Below, in pieces: positions 21,393-31,788 of a DNA stretch of 64,000 nt. The notes under the pieces were generated by a model. That model saw only the letters and a program-made list of their open reading frames with translations. It was not told where the DNA came from and ran no database searches. This DNA comes from Tridacna crocea (lineage: Eukaryota; Mollusca; Bivalvia; Cardiida; Cardiidae), in the NCBI GenBank assembly GCA_943736015.1, contig OX031056.1, forward strand, positions 65,623,277 through 65,687,276. The letters are read 5' to 3'. Both the position numbers and the translations under genes were made by a program. Every line of letters begins with the position of its first letter. Within the stretch, counting starts at the first letter, position 1.

Positions 21393-22193
21393 ACAAGTGC
21401 TTTGCATATATGCCCGAAGGGGCTTGTCAGTGAAATGAGTTGAAATGACAGATGGGCCATGAATGAAGAGTAGTTATTTTCCATGATATATAAAAATTAT
21501 TGAAGGGCAAAAACTAGAAAAATAAGGGTGTCACAGTTACAAATTTTGTGAATTGCTCTTATCCACAAGGTGTTCTATCAGTCTTTAAAGGTTCAAGATC
21601 ATAGTTTTTATATTTCAGAAAAAAATCAAAGTGAAAACTAACGAAGGGCAATAACTCAAAAAGAAGGACGGAGGAGTTCTTGTTCAATGCACATCTTCAT
21701 AATGTGTTCTATTAGTCTTTGAAAATTCAAGATGATGGATTTTGAAGTTTGGAAGTTGTGGTCTTCAAAAATTCAAAATTCAAACTGAAAATTAACAAAG
21801 CGCAATAACTCAAAAAATAAAGGTGCCAGAGTTATGGTTTATGTGCACTGCACTTCTCCATAATGTGTTCTATCAGTGTATGTTGTTTCGAGTTGTTAAC
21901 TTTTATAGTATGGAAGTAATGGCCTGAACAAAAATTCAAAGTGAAAAGTTGATTATTTCTAAACACAAGGGCAGATAATTTTAGAACGCAAACAGCGATC
22001 CAAATTCTAAGAGTCAGGTGCACAACTAGACATCATGGAGATTCATTGTGGCAAGTTTCAAATAACTCAGATGGAAACTATAAGAGGAGTTGCACACACA
22101 AGAAATTGCTAACGGATGGACGGACAGACAGACAGACGGATGGATGGACAACCGGGGCTTTAACATAATTCGACCCTTCGGTCGTATAAAAAA
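21393..22193 (+). mobile_element. HLE-4 Helentron-like element
   Basis: Begins ACAAGTGCTTTGCATATATG followed by CCCGAAGGGGCTTGTCAG. The body has repeated units with AAGTTTGGAAGTTGTGG and CAAAGCGCAATAACTC. A GACGGACAGACAGACAGACG run precedes the 3' hairpin CGACCCTTCGGTCG and TATAAAA. The inverted motifs near the two ends are the structural signature. Confidence 0.7.
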
Positions 22194-22454
22194 GGCAACT
22201 GTAATTAATGTCAGGAATAAACATGTCCCTTTCACATTAACTCAAATTAAGATTATAACATCAACTTCTGTACAATAGTCATAGCCTCACTAATAGTAAC
22301 TTTCAGGTACTCATGATGTCATTAAAAACCACCCATATTATAAATCATACATGATTAGCTCTATATTTGTACCTACCTGACTGTAAATGTGATCATTTTG
22401 AAATAAAAACTGACAGATAAACCTATCCCGTCTGCAAGTATAAGTATCTCAAAA

Positions 22455-22724
22455 ACAAGAGGTTCACAAAGAGGCCCATATATGCCCAAAAGGGCTTGTC
22501 AGTGAAATGGATGAAAATCTAGAACGCCTGCAGATATATCCTAATTTTAAAAGTCACATGCACAACAACATGCATAGAGACGCATTGTGGTTAAGTTTGA
22601 ACTAATTCCAATTGATGAAAACTGGAGGAGGAATTGCATGCACAAAAAATTGCCAACGGATGGATAGACAGACAGACAGACGACCGGGGCCATAACATAA
22701 TATGATCCATTGAGCGCGTATCAA
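22455..22724 (+). mobile_element. HLE-4 Helentron-like element, short
   Basis: Short version of the element at 21393: same 5' block (CATATATGCCCAAAAGGGCTT), then directly the 3' part with GACAGACAGACAGACGACCG. Most of the tandem body is missing and the 3' hairpin is eroded. Confidence 0.65.
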
Positions 22725-23248
22725 GATCACCACATGCAGATGCCCATGCTGTGCTCTAAGTGCTAGGAATTCAGTGAAATTTCTGTGTTGAAAAGGGGGC
22801 ATAACTATGTCAAACTATTTTGATAGTTACCTGCCCCTGTTGTGTAAGTTCCCTATTGATAGTTAACAATTACTTCAAGATTGAAATGTTAAAGTTTTTC
22901 CAAGAGGACAATGCAGACGACACCAGAGCTATGACAATAGCTCTATGTTTTCTCCAAGACCAGTCGAGCTAGTGAAGTGGTTGCAATTTTCAAGAACTTT
23001 CTTCTTTCTCTCATTGTTTACATCCATCCTTTTCTCTGCCAATGTAATCATTTGTAGTGTTATGATGGGTTACCTACAGCTGTCATTCTAACAAAAGCTT
23101 TGTACTCAAAAGGTTCAAGGGAAACTATATTAGACCTTGAAAAGGAGCCTTAAGAAAACATTGTGAGAAAAGCAGAAAATGGGGTTTTATATTTTTACTA
23201 AGACAAACCATTTATCTCGGCACATTTAAACCATTACCTGCAACTGCT
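22725..23248. other. no gene recognised; small MITE remnant
   Basis: A left-arm fragment of TPM-A is present at about 23138-23182 (GAAAACATTGTGAGAAAAG). The remainder shows no coding or repeat signal. Confidence 0.45.
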
Positions 23249-23476
23249 TTAACTCTTTACCACACGAGGAAATTTTGGACTGGTCCAAATTGAAAGCATT
23301 TGCAGACAACAAAATAAATGTGACTGAAAAATTGAAATTTGTTCTGGGAAGGGTAGAAAACACTGTGGGAAAAGGAGAAAATGCTGCTTACCGGCATTTT
23401 CTCCTTTTCCCACAGTGTTTTCAAAAGGCTTCTTTCTCAGGGGTGTCAAAAGTAGGGATTGTGTGGTAATGGGTTA
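23249..23476 (-). repeat. TPM-A MITE with mirrored private substitution
   Basis: Full copy. The hairpin reads AAACACTGTGGG on the left and CCCACAGTGTTT on the right, the same change relative to consensus (AACATTGTGGG) appearing in both arms. Confidence 0.92.
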
Positions 23477-23559
23477 AATATTGCCTGTGACTTCTTGTAT
23501 AAATGGCCTGGTCTAAAATGTTATCATCTGGTAAAAGATTAACAATACCTCTGTCATCA

Positions 23560-23978
23560 AATCCTAAAATTTTAGACTGGTCCAAATTGAAAACATTTGC
23601 AGACGACAGATTAAAATTGACAAAGACAATAAAATTTGTATCTAAAAGAGTAAAAAAACACTGTGAGAAAAGGAGAAAATACTGGTTACTAGCATTTTCT
23701 CCTCTTAACCAAACAATCCCTGTTTTTTACCACCCTGAGACAAAAGCCTTCGGAAAATATTGTATGAAAAGGATAAAACGCTGGTAACCAACATTTTCTC
23801 CTTTTCCCCACAATGTTTTCTACCTTGCTGGAAACAAATTTCAATTTTTGAGTTATGTTCAATTTGTTGTCTGCAAGGGCTTTCAATTTGGACTAAACTA
23901 AAATATTGTCATTTGGTAATGGGTTCAAGATTTCATTCTCGAGTCAAGAAAGCTTCGGATTGTGTGGTAAAGAATTAC
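23560..23978. repeat. TPM-A nested inside TPM-A
   Basis: A reverse copy lacking its left end (from 23560) is interrupted within its hairpin near 23705 by a forward copy (23705-23926). The outer copy resumes with CAAGATTTCATTCTCGAGTC and ends GTGTGGTAAAGAATTA. Confidence 0.75.
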
Positions 23979-24189
23979 ACGGTTCATGAGGGACTTGATT
24001 ACAAGATTTATGATATGATTTGGTTAAGCCATGTGATTTGGTGTTTGTCAATATAAATATACTTGTGAACTGTCCTAGCTAACTAGTTCTTCTTCATCTG
24101 ACAATAAAGATGTTCACAGTATTCATTTTTATTTTTTAATCATCTTTCTGTTTCTATAGAAGGATTTAATCATTTTACTAATTTTGCAG

Positions 24190-24217
24190 AAATGCAATAG
24201 TAGCAAAGGGGGTCAAG
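24190..24217 (+). other. candidate 28 nt exon with ideal splice sites
   Basis: TACTAATTTTGCAG directly precedes it and CAAGGTAAGTTT follows, giving a branch-point-like TACTAAT, an acceptor and a near-perfect donor. Two of the three frames are open. It could be a small or untranslated exon of a plus-strand gene, possibly the receptor at 38 kb, or chance. Confidence 0.25.
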
Positions 24218-24514
24218 GTAAGTTTTGCATCATAAATTTAAATAATTATGGTATTATTAATTCACTGAAAATCGCTGTTACATCATAACACCTTGGGGGG
24301 AAAAGCTTGAATGTGCCATCATGAAGGTCTTTCATCCTGGAAGCATTTTCTGACACAAAATTATGAAAACAAAGCTTTGATAATACATGTACTTTAGGTT
24401 CCAACTTACTGAAAGTTCTTTTAGGACAAAACATGAAAACAGGAGCTTCTCACATATTAACCCTTTACCACACATTCCCGAGTTTTAACAACCCTAATGA
24501 ATAAGAGCTTTGCA

Positions 24515-25306
24515 GAGCGGCGTGTATACGCCCGAAGTGGCTTGTCTGTGAAATGAATTGCAATGACGGATGGGCCATGAATGAAGAGTAGTTATTCTCC
24601 ATGATATGTGAAAAAATATGAAAGGGCAATAGTTAATAAAATAAGGTTGGCACAGTTACAAATTTTGTGAATTGCTCTTCTCCAGAAGGTGTTCTATAGG
24701 TCTTTGAAGGTTCAAAAATCATAGTTTTTATAATTTAGAAATTATGGCCCACACGAAAATTCAAAGTAAAAACTAACAAAGGGCAATAGCTCAAAAAGAA
24801 GGTCGCAGAGTTATGGTTCATGTGCACTGCACGTCTTCATAATGTGTTCTATTAGTCTTTGAAGTTCCAATTTAATAGCTTTTATAGTTTGGAAGTTATG
24901 GCCTGGACAAAAATTCAAACTGAAAATTAACAAAGGACAATAACTCAAAAAATAAAGGTGACAGAGTTATGGTTCATGTGCACCGCACTTCTCCATAATG
25001 TGTTCTATCAGTGTATGTAGTTTCAAGTTGATTCCTTTTATGGTATGGAAGTTATGGCCTGAACAAAAATTCGAAGTGAAAACTTTGTCATTTCAAAAAT
25101 CAAGAGCATATAATTTTAGAACACAAACAGTGATTCAAATTCTAAGAATCAGGTGCACAACTAGACATCATGGAGATTCATTTCGGCAAGTTTCAAATAA
25201 TTCCAATGGAAACTGTAGGAGGAGTTGCGCACGCAATAAACTGCTAACAGACAGACAGACAGACGACCGGGGGTATAACATAATACGACCCTTTGGGTGT
25301 ATAAAA
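24515..25306 (+). mobile_element. HLE-4 Helentron-like element
   Basis: Best-preserved copy: GTATACGCCCGAAGTGGCTT at the 5' side, then units of about 120 bases (CAAAGGGCAATAGCTC, TTGGAAGTTATGGCC), a GACAGACAGACAGACGACCG run, and the end CGACCCTTTGGGTGTATAAAA. TATACGCCC and GGGTGTATA form the subterminal inverted pair. Confidence 0.72.
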
Positions 25307-25465
25307 TGTCTTTTGAAAACACTGTGGGAAAAGAAGAAATGCTGGTAATCAGCATTTTCTTCCTTTCCCGTAATATTTTCTTCTGTACCATGAACAAATT
25401 TCAACTTTTTAGTCACACTTAATCTGCCATCTGCAAAGACTTCCAATTTGGACAAGTCAAACAGT
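25303..25465 (+). repeat. TPM-A MITE, ends missing
   Basis: It starts directly at TCTTTTGAAAACACTGTGGG next to the HLE-4 end and stops after AATTTGGACAAGTC. Only the central part with the hairpin remains; both TTAA termini are absent. Confidence 0.8.
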
Positions 25466-25561
25466 GTTCCCACTAATTCATATTGTTGCATAAATCACTA
25501 AATAGAATTGAAATTCATGTAACAAATTTTGGTTGCACGCGAGACCTCATGTAAGGAAACT

Positions 25562-26437
25562 ACAAGGCCCTGAAGGACCTGAATATACTCTACTGGCAGT
25601 TAAGTTGAAATGGCTACTTTTCCCATACTGTATGTTGAATTTTTTTCAAATTCCATAGGGTTGAAGCTATTGATGAGATAAACAAACTGTGTAAGTTTTA
25701 CAAAAATCTGATTACAAATGCACATTTTATCACATAAACAAGAATATGAAATTTTCAACTTGAGATGGCTACTTTTCTGATACTGTTTATTGGATTTTTT
25801 TTCGAAATCAATAGGGTTGAAGCTACCGATGTGATAAACAACTGTGTGATTTTCATGAAAATCTCACAAGGAATGCAGACTTTATCGTGTAAACAAGAAT
25901 TTGAAATTTTCAGCTTGAAAAGGCTACTTTTTCCATACTGTTTGTTGGATTTTCTAAAAATCAATAGGGTTGAAGCTATTGATAAGATAAACAAACTGTG
26001 CAAGTTTCACTTAAGTCTAGCAACAAATGCAGACTTAATGGCATAAACAAGAATTGGAAGTTTTCAACTGGAAATGGCTACTTTTCCCATACTATGGATA
26101 TTTTTTTCAAAATCAATAGGGTTGAAGCTATTGATCAGATAAATAAACAGTGCAAGTTTCATGAACATCTGGCGAGAAATGCAGAATTTATCGAGTAAAC
26201 AAGAATTAGAAATTTTCAACTTGAAATGGCTACTTTTCCCAAATTGTTTGTTGGATTTTTCTCAAAATCGATAGGGTTAAAGCTATTGATAAGATAAACA
26301 ATCTGTGTAAGTTTCACAAAAATCTGACAACAAATGCAGACTTTATCGCGTAAACAAGAAAAAGGCTTTTAACAGATGGACAGACGATGGAAAACCCGCC
26401 ATGACATAAGCTCTGCTGGCTTTCAGCCAGTAAAGCT
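25562..26437 (+). mobile_element. HLE-2 Helentron-like element with about five 155 bp units
   Basis: 5' ACAAGGCCCTGAAGGACC, then CTACTGGC. The body repeats TTGAAATGGCTACTTTTCCC and AATAGGGTTGAAGCTATTGA about five times. The 3' hairpin CTGGCTTTCAGCCAG (26416-26430) is followed by TAAAGCTAAA. CTACTGGC and GCCAGTAAAG form the inverted subterminal pair. The next element begins within a few bases. Confidence 0.72.
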
Positions 26438-26440
26438 AAA

Positions 26441-28480
26441 CAAGAGGGCCATGATGGCCCTGAAATCGCTCACCTGAGTTTATTGATCAAACATGCACCA
26501 TCTAGTTTCCCAGTGACCTAGTTTTTTATCAGACATTACCCATCATCAAACACTTTTGAGATATCAATAAGACAAACATTCTTGCCAAGTTTCATGAGTA
26601 TTGGACTGAAAATGTGGCCTCTACAGTGTACAAAAGGTTTTTCTAAGATTTCATCAAGTGACCTAGTTTTGGACCCGACAAATACCCATTATCAAACTCT
26701 TTTGAGACATCACCAAAAACAAACATTCTGACCAAGTCTGAAGAGTATCAGGCAGAAAATGTAGCCTCTGGAGTGTACACAAGGTTTTTCTAATATTTGA
26801 CCCATTGACCTAGTTTTTGACTCCACATGACCCATTTTCAAACTCATTCAAGGTATCACCAGGACAAATATTATGAACAAGTTTTAGGCGTATCAGACTG
26901 AAAATGTGTCCTCCAGAGCATACAAAAGGTGTTTATAACATTTGACCTATTGACCCAGTTTTTGACCCAACATGACCCATTTTCAAACTCATCCAAGATA
27001 TTATAAAGGCAAACATTCTGACTAATTTTCAAGAGTGTTGGACTGAAAATGTGGCATCCAGAGCATATACAAGGTTTTTCTAAGATTTGACCTGGTGACC
27101 TAGTTTTTAACCCCCAATGACCCATTTTCAAACCTGTCTGAGATATCATCAAGACAAACATTCTGACCAACTTTCATGAGTATCCAACTGAAAAAGTGGC
27201 CTCTAGAGCGTACACAAGGTTTTTCTAAGATTTGACCTATTGACCTAGTTTTTGACCCCACGTGACCCATTTTCAAACTCGTCCGAGATATCATCGAGAC
27301 AAACATCCTGACCAACTTTCATGAGTATCCGACTGAAAATGTGGCCTCTAGAGCATACAAAAGGTTTTTCTAAGATTTGACCTAGTGACCTAGTTTTTGA
27401 CCCCACGTGACCCATTTTCGATCTCGTCCGAGATATCATCCAGACAAACATCCTGACCAACTTACATGAGTATCCGACTGAAAATGTGGCCTCTAGAGTG
27501 TACACAAGGTTTTTCCAAGATTTGACCTGGTGACCTAGTTTTTGACCCCACGTGACCCACTTTCGATCTCGTCCGAGATATCATCCAGACAAACATCCTG
27601 ACCAACTTACATGAGTATCCGACTGAAAATGCGGCCTCTAGAGCGTACACAAGGTTTTTCTAAGATTTGACCTGGTGACCTAGTTTTTGACCCCACGTGA
27701 CCCACTTTCGAACTCGTCCAAGATATCATCCAGACAAACATCCTGACCAACTTTCATCAGTATCCGACTGAAAATGCGGCCTCTAGAGCGTACACAAGGT
27801 TTTTCTAAGATTTGACCTGGTAACCTAGTTTTTGACCCCACGTGACCAACTTTCAAACTCGTCCGAGATATCATCCAGACAAACATCCTGACCAACTTTC
27901 ATCAGTATCCGACTGAAAATGCGGCCTCTAGAGCGTACACAAGGTTTTTCTAAGATTTGACCTGGTGACCTAGTTTTTGACCCCACATGACCCATTTTCG
28001 AACTCGTCCGAGATATCATCCAGACAAACATCCTGACCAACTTTCATGAGTATCCGACTCAAAATGCGGCCTCTAGAGCGTACACAAGGTTTTTCTAAGA
28101 TTTGACCTAGTGACCTAGTTTTTGACCCCACATGACCCATTTTCGAACTCGTCCGAGATATCATCGAGACAAACATCCTGACCAACTTTCATGAGTATCC
28201 GACTCAAATGCGGCCTCTAGAGCGTACACAAGGTTTTTCTAAGATTTGACCTAGTGACCTAGTTTTTGACCCCACATGACCCATTTTCGAACTCGTCCGA
28301 GATTTCATCAAGACAAACATCCTGACCAACTTTCATGAGTATCCGACCAAAACTGTGGCCTGTAGAGCATACACAAGGTAAAAAGTTGACGACGGACGAC
28401 GCACGACGGACGACTGACGCCGGACACAGCACGATCACAATAGCTTACCATGAGCACTTCGTGCTCAGGTGAGCTAAAAA
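26441..28480 (+). mobile_element. HLE-1 element with a 145 bp tandem array
   Basis: 5' hairpin GGGCCATGATGGCCC then GCTCACCTGAG; 3' hairpin GAGCACTTCGTGCTC overlapping CTCAGGTGAGC, then TAAAAA. Between them are about 13 units of 145 bases (GACCTAGTTTTTGACCCCAC, CATCCTGACCAACTTTCATG). Units from about 27.2 to 28.3 kb are near-identical; those before 27.1 kb are diverged. A GACGACGGACGACGCACGAC run precedes the 3' end. Open frames on the minus strand are array shadows. Confidence 0.85.
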
Positions 28481-28594
28481 TGTAAAAGAATCCATTATCT
28501 ACTTAACTTATGCAAAATGACGGGATTTGAAGTTACTTGCTACCCTTTTTGATAAATTTTTATCAAATCACACAGAAAAACCTATCCATAAATT

Positions 28595-30246
28595 AACAAG
28601 CAATTTCGTTGAAATGAAATCCCCCGCCGAAAAAGACCTTTTTTGATACAAATGTATAGGAGGTATTCTGTTTTGCATGTACATGTGGCCATTTTGTTAT
28701 TGGTCCACGATGAAATTATACATTAAGCTCCCTTGTTCCATGGCACAGGATTTCATTACATAAAAAAATATAAAAGAGGTCCATAACAGGATTATACATT
28801 GAGTATCCTTTTGGCAGAACTTGGCATTTCATAAAAGTTGGAGATACACTGACAAAAAATTAAATTTGACATAAAGTCCCCTTTTTCCATGATACAGTGA
28901 TACATTGCAAAACCCTGACAACATGTGCTAGGTTGCATGATCTGTGAAAATCTCGTCCAAATCTGCTGAGATATGTCAGTAATTAAAGAGATACAGGTGA
29001 AAAATGAAATTATAACATGAAGCCCCCTTATTCCATGATGCAGCTACAAATCCCACAACCATGACAATATGGCATAGGTCACATGATCATGTGAAAATTC
29101 CATCCAAATCTGCCAAGAAATGTGGGAGGTGTTGTGTTAGGTCACATGATAATGTAAAAATTCCATTCAAATCTACCAAGAAATGTGGGAGGAGTTGCCT
29201 TCACACGAAATAGAATAAAATAAAACATGAAGCCCCTTTTTTTCATGACGCAGCCACAAATTGCAAAACCTTGAGAATATGCGATAGCTCAGATGATAAG
29301 AAAAATTCTGTGAAAATTCCATTGAATTCTGTCAAGAAATATGGGACGAGTTGCATTCACAAGAAATAAAATTAAATAAAACATGAAGCCCCCTTTTTTC
29401 ATGACGCAGCTACAAATCGTAAAACCTTCAGAATATGCGATAGGTCAAATGATGAGAAACATTCTGAGAAATTCATTTCAATTCTGTCAAGAAATATGGG
29501 ACTAGTTGCATTCACAAGAAATAAAATGAAATAAAACATGAAGCCCCCTTTTTGTCATTATGCAGGTACAAATCGCAAAATGTTGACAATATGCAATAGG
29601 TGACATGACAAGAAATATTCTGTCAAAATTCTATTCAATTCCGTCAAGAAATGTGGAATGAGTTGCCTTCAAAAGAAATGGAATGAAATATAACATGAAA
29701 CCCCCTTTTTCCATGACACCTTATTACAAAAACAAGGGCAAGTAACTGTGGTGTTGCACGGTCAATGAAGGTGAAACTTTTTTTCCTGCATTTCCTAATG
29801 GAGGTTGGCAGATGTGACAAGTTCCATGTAAAAACTTTGTATAGTTTTGAAGAGAAGACTTCAAACATTAAAAGTGTACTAAGTGTAACTTAAATGAAAC
29901 TTAAAATCGCTCTCAGTCGGCCATTTTGCATTGAATCAAAAAAACAAAAAAAGTGTCTCGAGAGAATGGGTCATTGTACATGTGTATAAAGTTTCATGAA
30001 ATTCCGTCCAATGGTATTGGAAATATTAGCCGGGACGGACGCACGGAATGCAACGCAATCAACCCCACAAGAGCACCTTTTTTAACCCCACTAGCCCTAA
30101 CCCTAACCCCATACCTACCAAATGGACGGGATGAACCCCATAGAGACTAAATTTACTCGTACCTCTAACCCCACAATGTCGGGCTCGTAAGGACGGACGG
30201 ACAACGCTAAAGCTATATCCCTCTGCCTACGGCGGGGGATAACAAA
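28595..30246 (+). mobile_element. HLE-3 Helentron-like element
   Basis: 5' AACAAG, hairpin ATTTCGTTGAAAT, then ATCCCCCGCCG (28619-28629). The 3' end carries the exact inverse CGGCGGGGGAT (30230-30240) followed by AACAAA. The body has diverged units of about 130-180 bases with AACATGAAGCCCCCTTTTT and TCAAGAAATATGGGA. A GGACGGACGGAC run lies near the 3' end. Confidence 0.68.
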
Positions 30247-31039
30247 CATGAAAAAATGCTCAATGCAAAAAACATGGAAACCCATGCCTCAACACAATGT
30301 TCCTTGTGGCACTGTCCAATCAGATTCACTTCTGTCTTTTCAGCTTTTTAATGACTTTAAACAGTAATGTCCACAGATATCTGAATGTAATATACTTCTG
30401 TGGTGCAAAACATAGTTACTGATTACTTTACTTCTAGTTTGGAACCATTATAGTCATACCCTTTAATTTTGAAATCCTACCTCCAGATTTACAGTTCAGG
30501 GGATAAGTGTACCCTTCCAATAAAAAGCCAGTGGGAATTCCGAGTCAAATATTTTGTCGTTTAGTAAAGAGCTAACTTACAGAGCATCAAATAAATTAAA
30601 CATTTTTTGGTCAACAAATGACCAAAAGAAATGGGTGCCACACTCCGAAAAGGGGTGTGATGTATCTCTGTGATACATCACACCAAGCAAATCATCACAT
30701 AATTATACACCTGTAAAATATATTTTGTCTGATAACTTAATTCTGAGGTTAGCTGGTCCTTTGACATGTATAAAAGTAACCAATAGCGAAAGGTATCAGC
30801 AAGTACACAGGTCTGCCTGCGCAGGCTTTAGTGAGTCAACACTATTTTCAGATGCATTTAACCTCTCTTTATCTGACTATAGCTGTAATGTAACGTCAGG
30901 GTTGCTCTGGTCTAAAATATCTAAGCGATCTGGATAGTGCAGATCAAAGATCACACTTTGTGCAGTCTGATCTTGATCCACAATGACGGAGGAGGCAGTT
31001 ATAGTTGTGAAAGTTAAAGAGTGTCTTACAAACATGAAA
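30247..31039. other. no gene recognised; small repeats
   Basis: Contains a TPM-A right-end scrap (about 30535-30575) and a short palindrome of the GTGCAGTCTGATCTTGATC type (30939-30998). No coding signal. Confidence 0.45.
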
Positions 31040-31455
31040 GTTCGCAACAAATGCGTTGCTGAAATATATATCACATTTGGCGGAATACAAACCCATGGCG
31101 GACAAATATCTTTGTTTTTCGAGGTTTAACCCATTACCACACAATCCCTACTTTTGATGCCCCTGAGAAAGAAGCCTGTAAAAAACATTGTGGGAAAAGG
31201 AGAAAATGCTGGTAACCAGCATTTTCTCCTTTTCCCACAATGTCTATCCTTCACAAAACAAATTTCAAAATTTTAGCCACTTTTATTGTCTGCAAATGCT
31301 TTTGATTTGGACAAGCTTAAAATAATGTCATGTGGTAATGAGTTAAAAGACCAATACCATAACCACTGAGCCAAAGAGATATCTCTCCAATGTAGTTGTT
31401 AGGTATTGTATTTAAATCGAGACAAAGCCATGCATGAAGGAGTAATGTCCCTTAA
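31040..31455 (+). repeat. first copy of a local duplication, split by a MITE
   Basis: 31040-31125 plus 31347-31455 matches 31565-31788 (GCAACAAATGCRTKGCTGAA, AACCCATGGCGGACARATAT, AGGCAAAGAGATATCTC-like text). The two halves are separated here only by the TPM-A at 31126-31346. Confidence 0.85.
31126..31346 (+). repeat. TPM-A MITE with an in-window empty site
   Basis: It sits between GGTTTAA and TTAAAAGACCAATA. The duplicated sequence at 31661-31680 reads GAAGTTTAAAAGAACAATA without the element, so the insertion duplicated exactly TTAA. Confidence 0.95.
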
Positions 31456-31564
31456 TACATTCCCTCTTAAAGTATTCATTTATTGATGACTCAAAGCCTA
31501 TGAAGAAAGTCCGTTTTTGGATAACTGGGATTAATGGCTCAACGGCCAATCCTAGACGAGCCCC

Positions 31565-31788
31565 GATCTCACAAACATGAAACTTGGCAACAAATGCATG
31601 GCTGAAATACAAACCGCATTTCGCGGAATTCAAACCCATGGCGGACAGATATCCTTGTTTTTTGAAGTTTAAAAGAACAATATCATTACCACTGAGGCAA
31701 AGAGATATCTCCTCAACACAGTTGTTTGGTATTGTAGACCTATCTAAATTGGGACTGAGCCATCATGCCTGAAGGAGTGATGTCCCGT
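31565..31788 (+). repeat. second copy of the local duplication (MITE-free)
   Basis: Holds the unoccupied TTAA site at 31669-31672. It ends in TGTCCCGT (31781-31788), which is the left target duplication of the hAT-like element that follows. Confidence 0.85.

Noticed and set aside
22378-22440. Minus-strand exon candidate between TTGCAG and GTAGGT (DRFICQFLFQNDHIYSQ)
   Set aside because: Open and with fair splice sites, but no family match and no partner exon in phase. It does not encode the missing DUF2439 start.
26871-28185. Seven overlapping minus-strand frames with repeated MVRMFVWMISRT-like text
   Set aside because: They are shadows of the 145 bp array. The unit is not a multiple of three and each frame dies after one and a half units.
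30095-30106. CCCTAACCCTAA, telomere-like
   Set aside because: Only two units inside the HLE-3 3' region; far too short for telomeric or interstitial telomere arrays.
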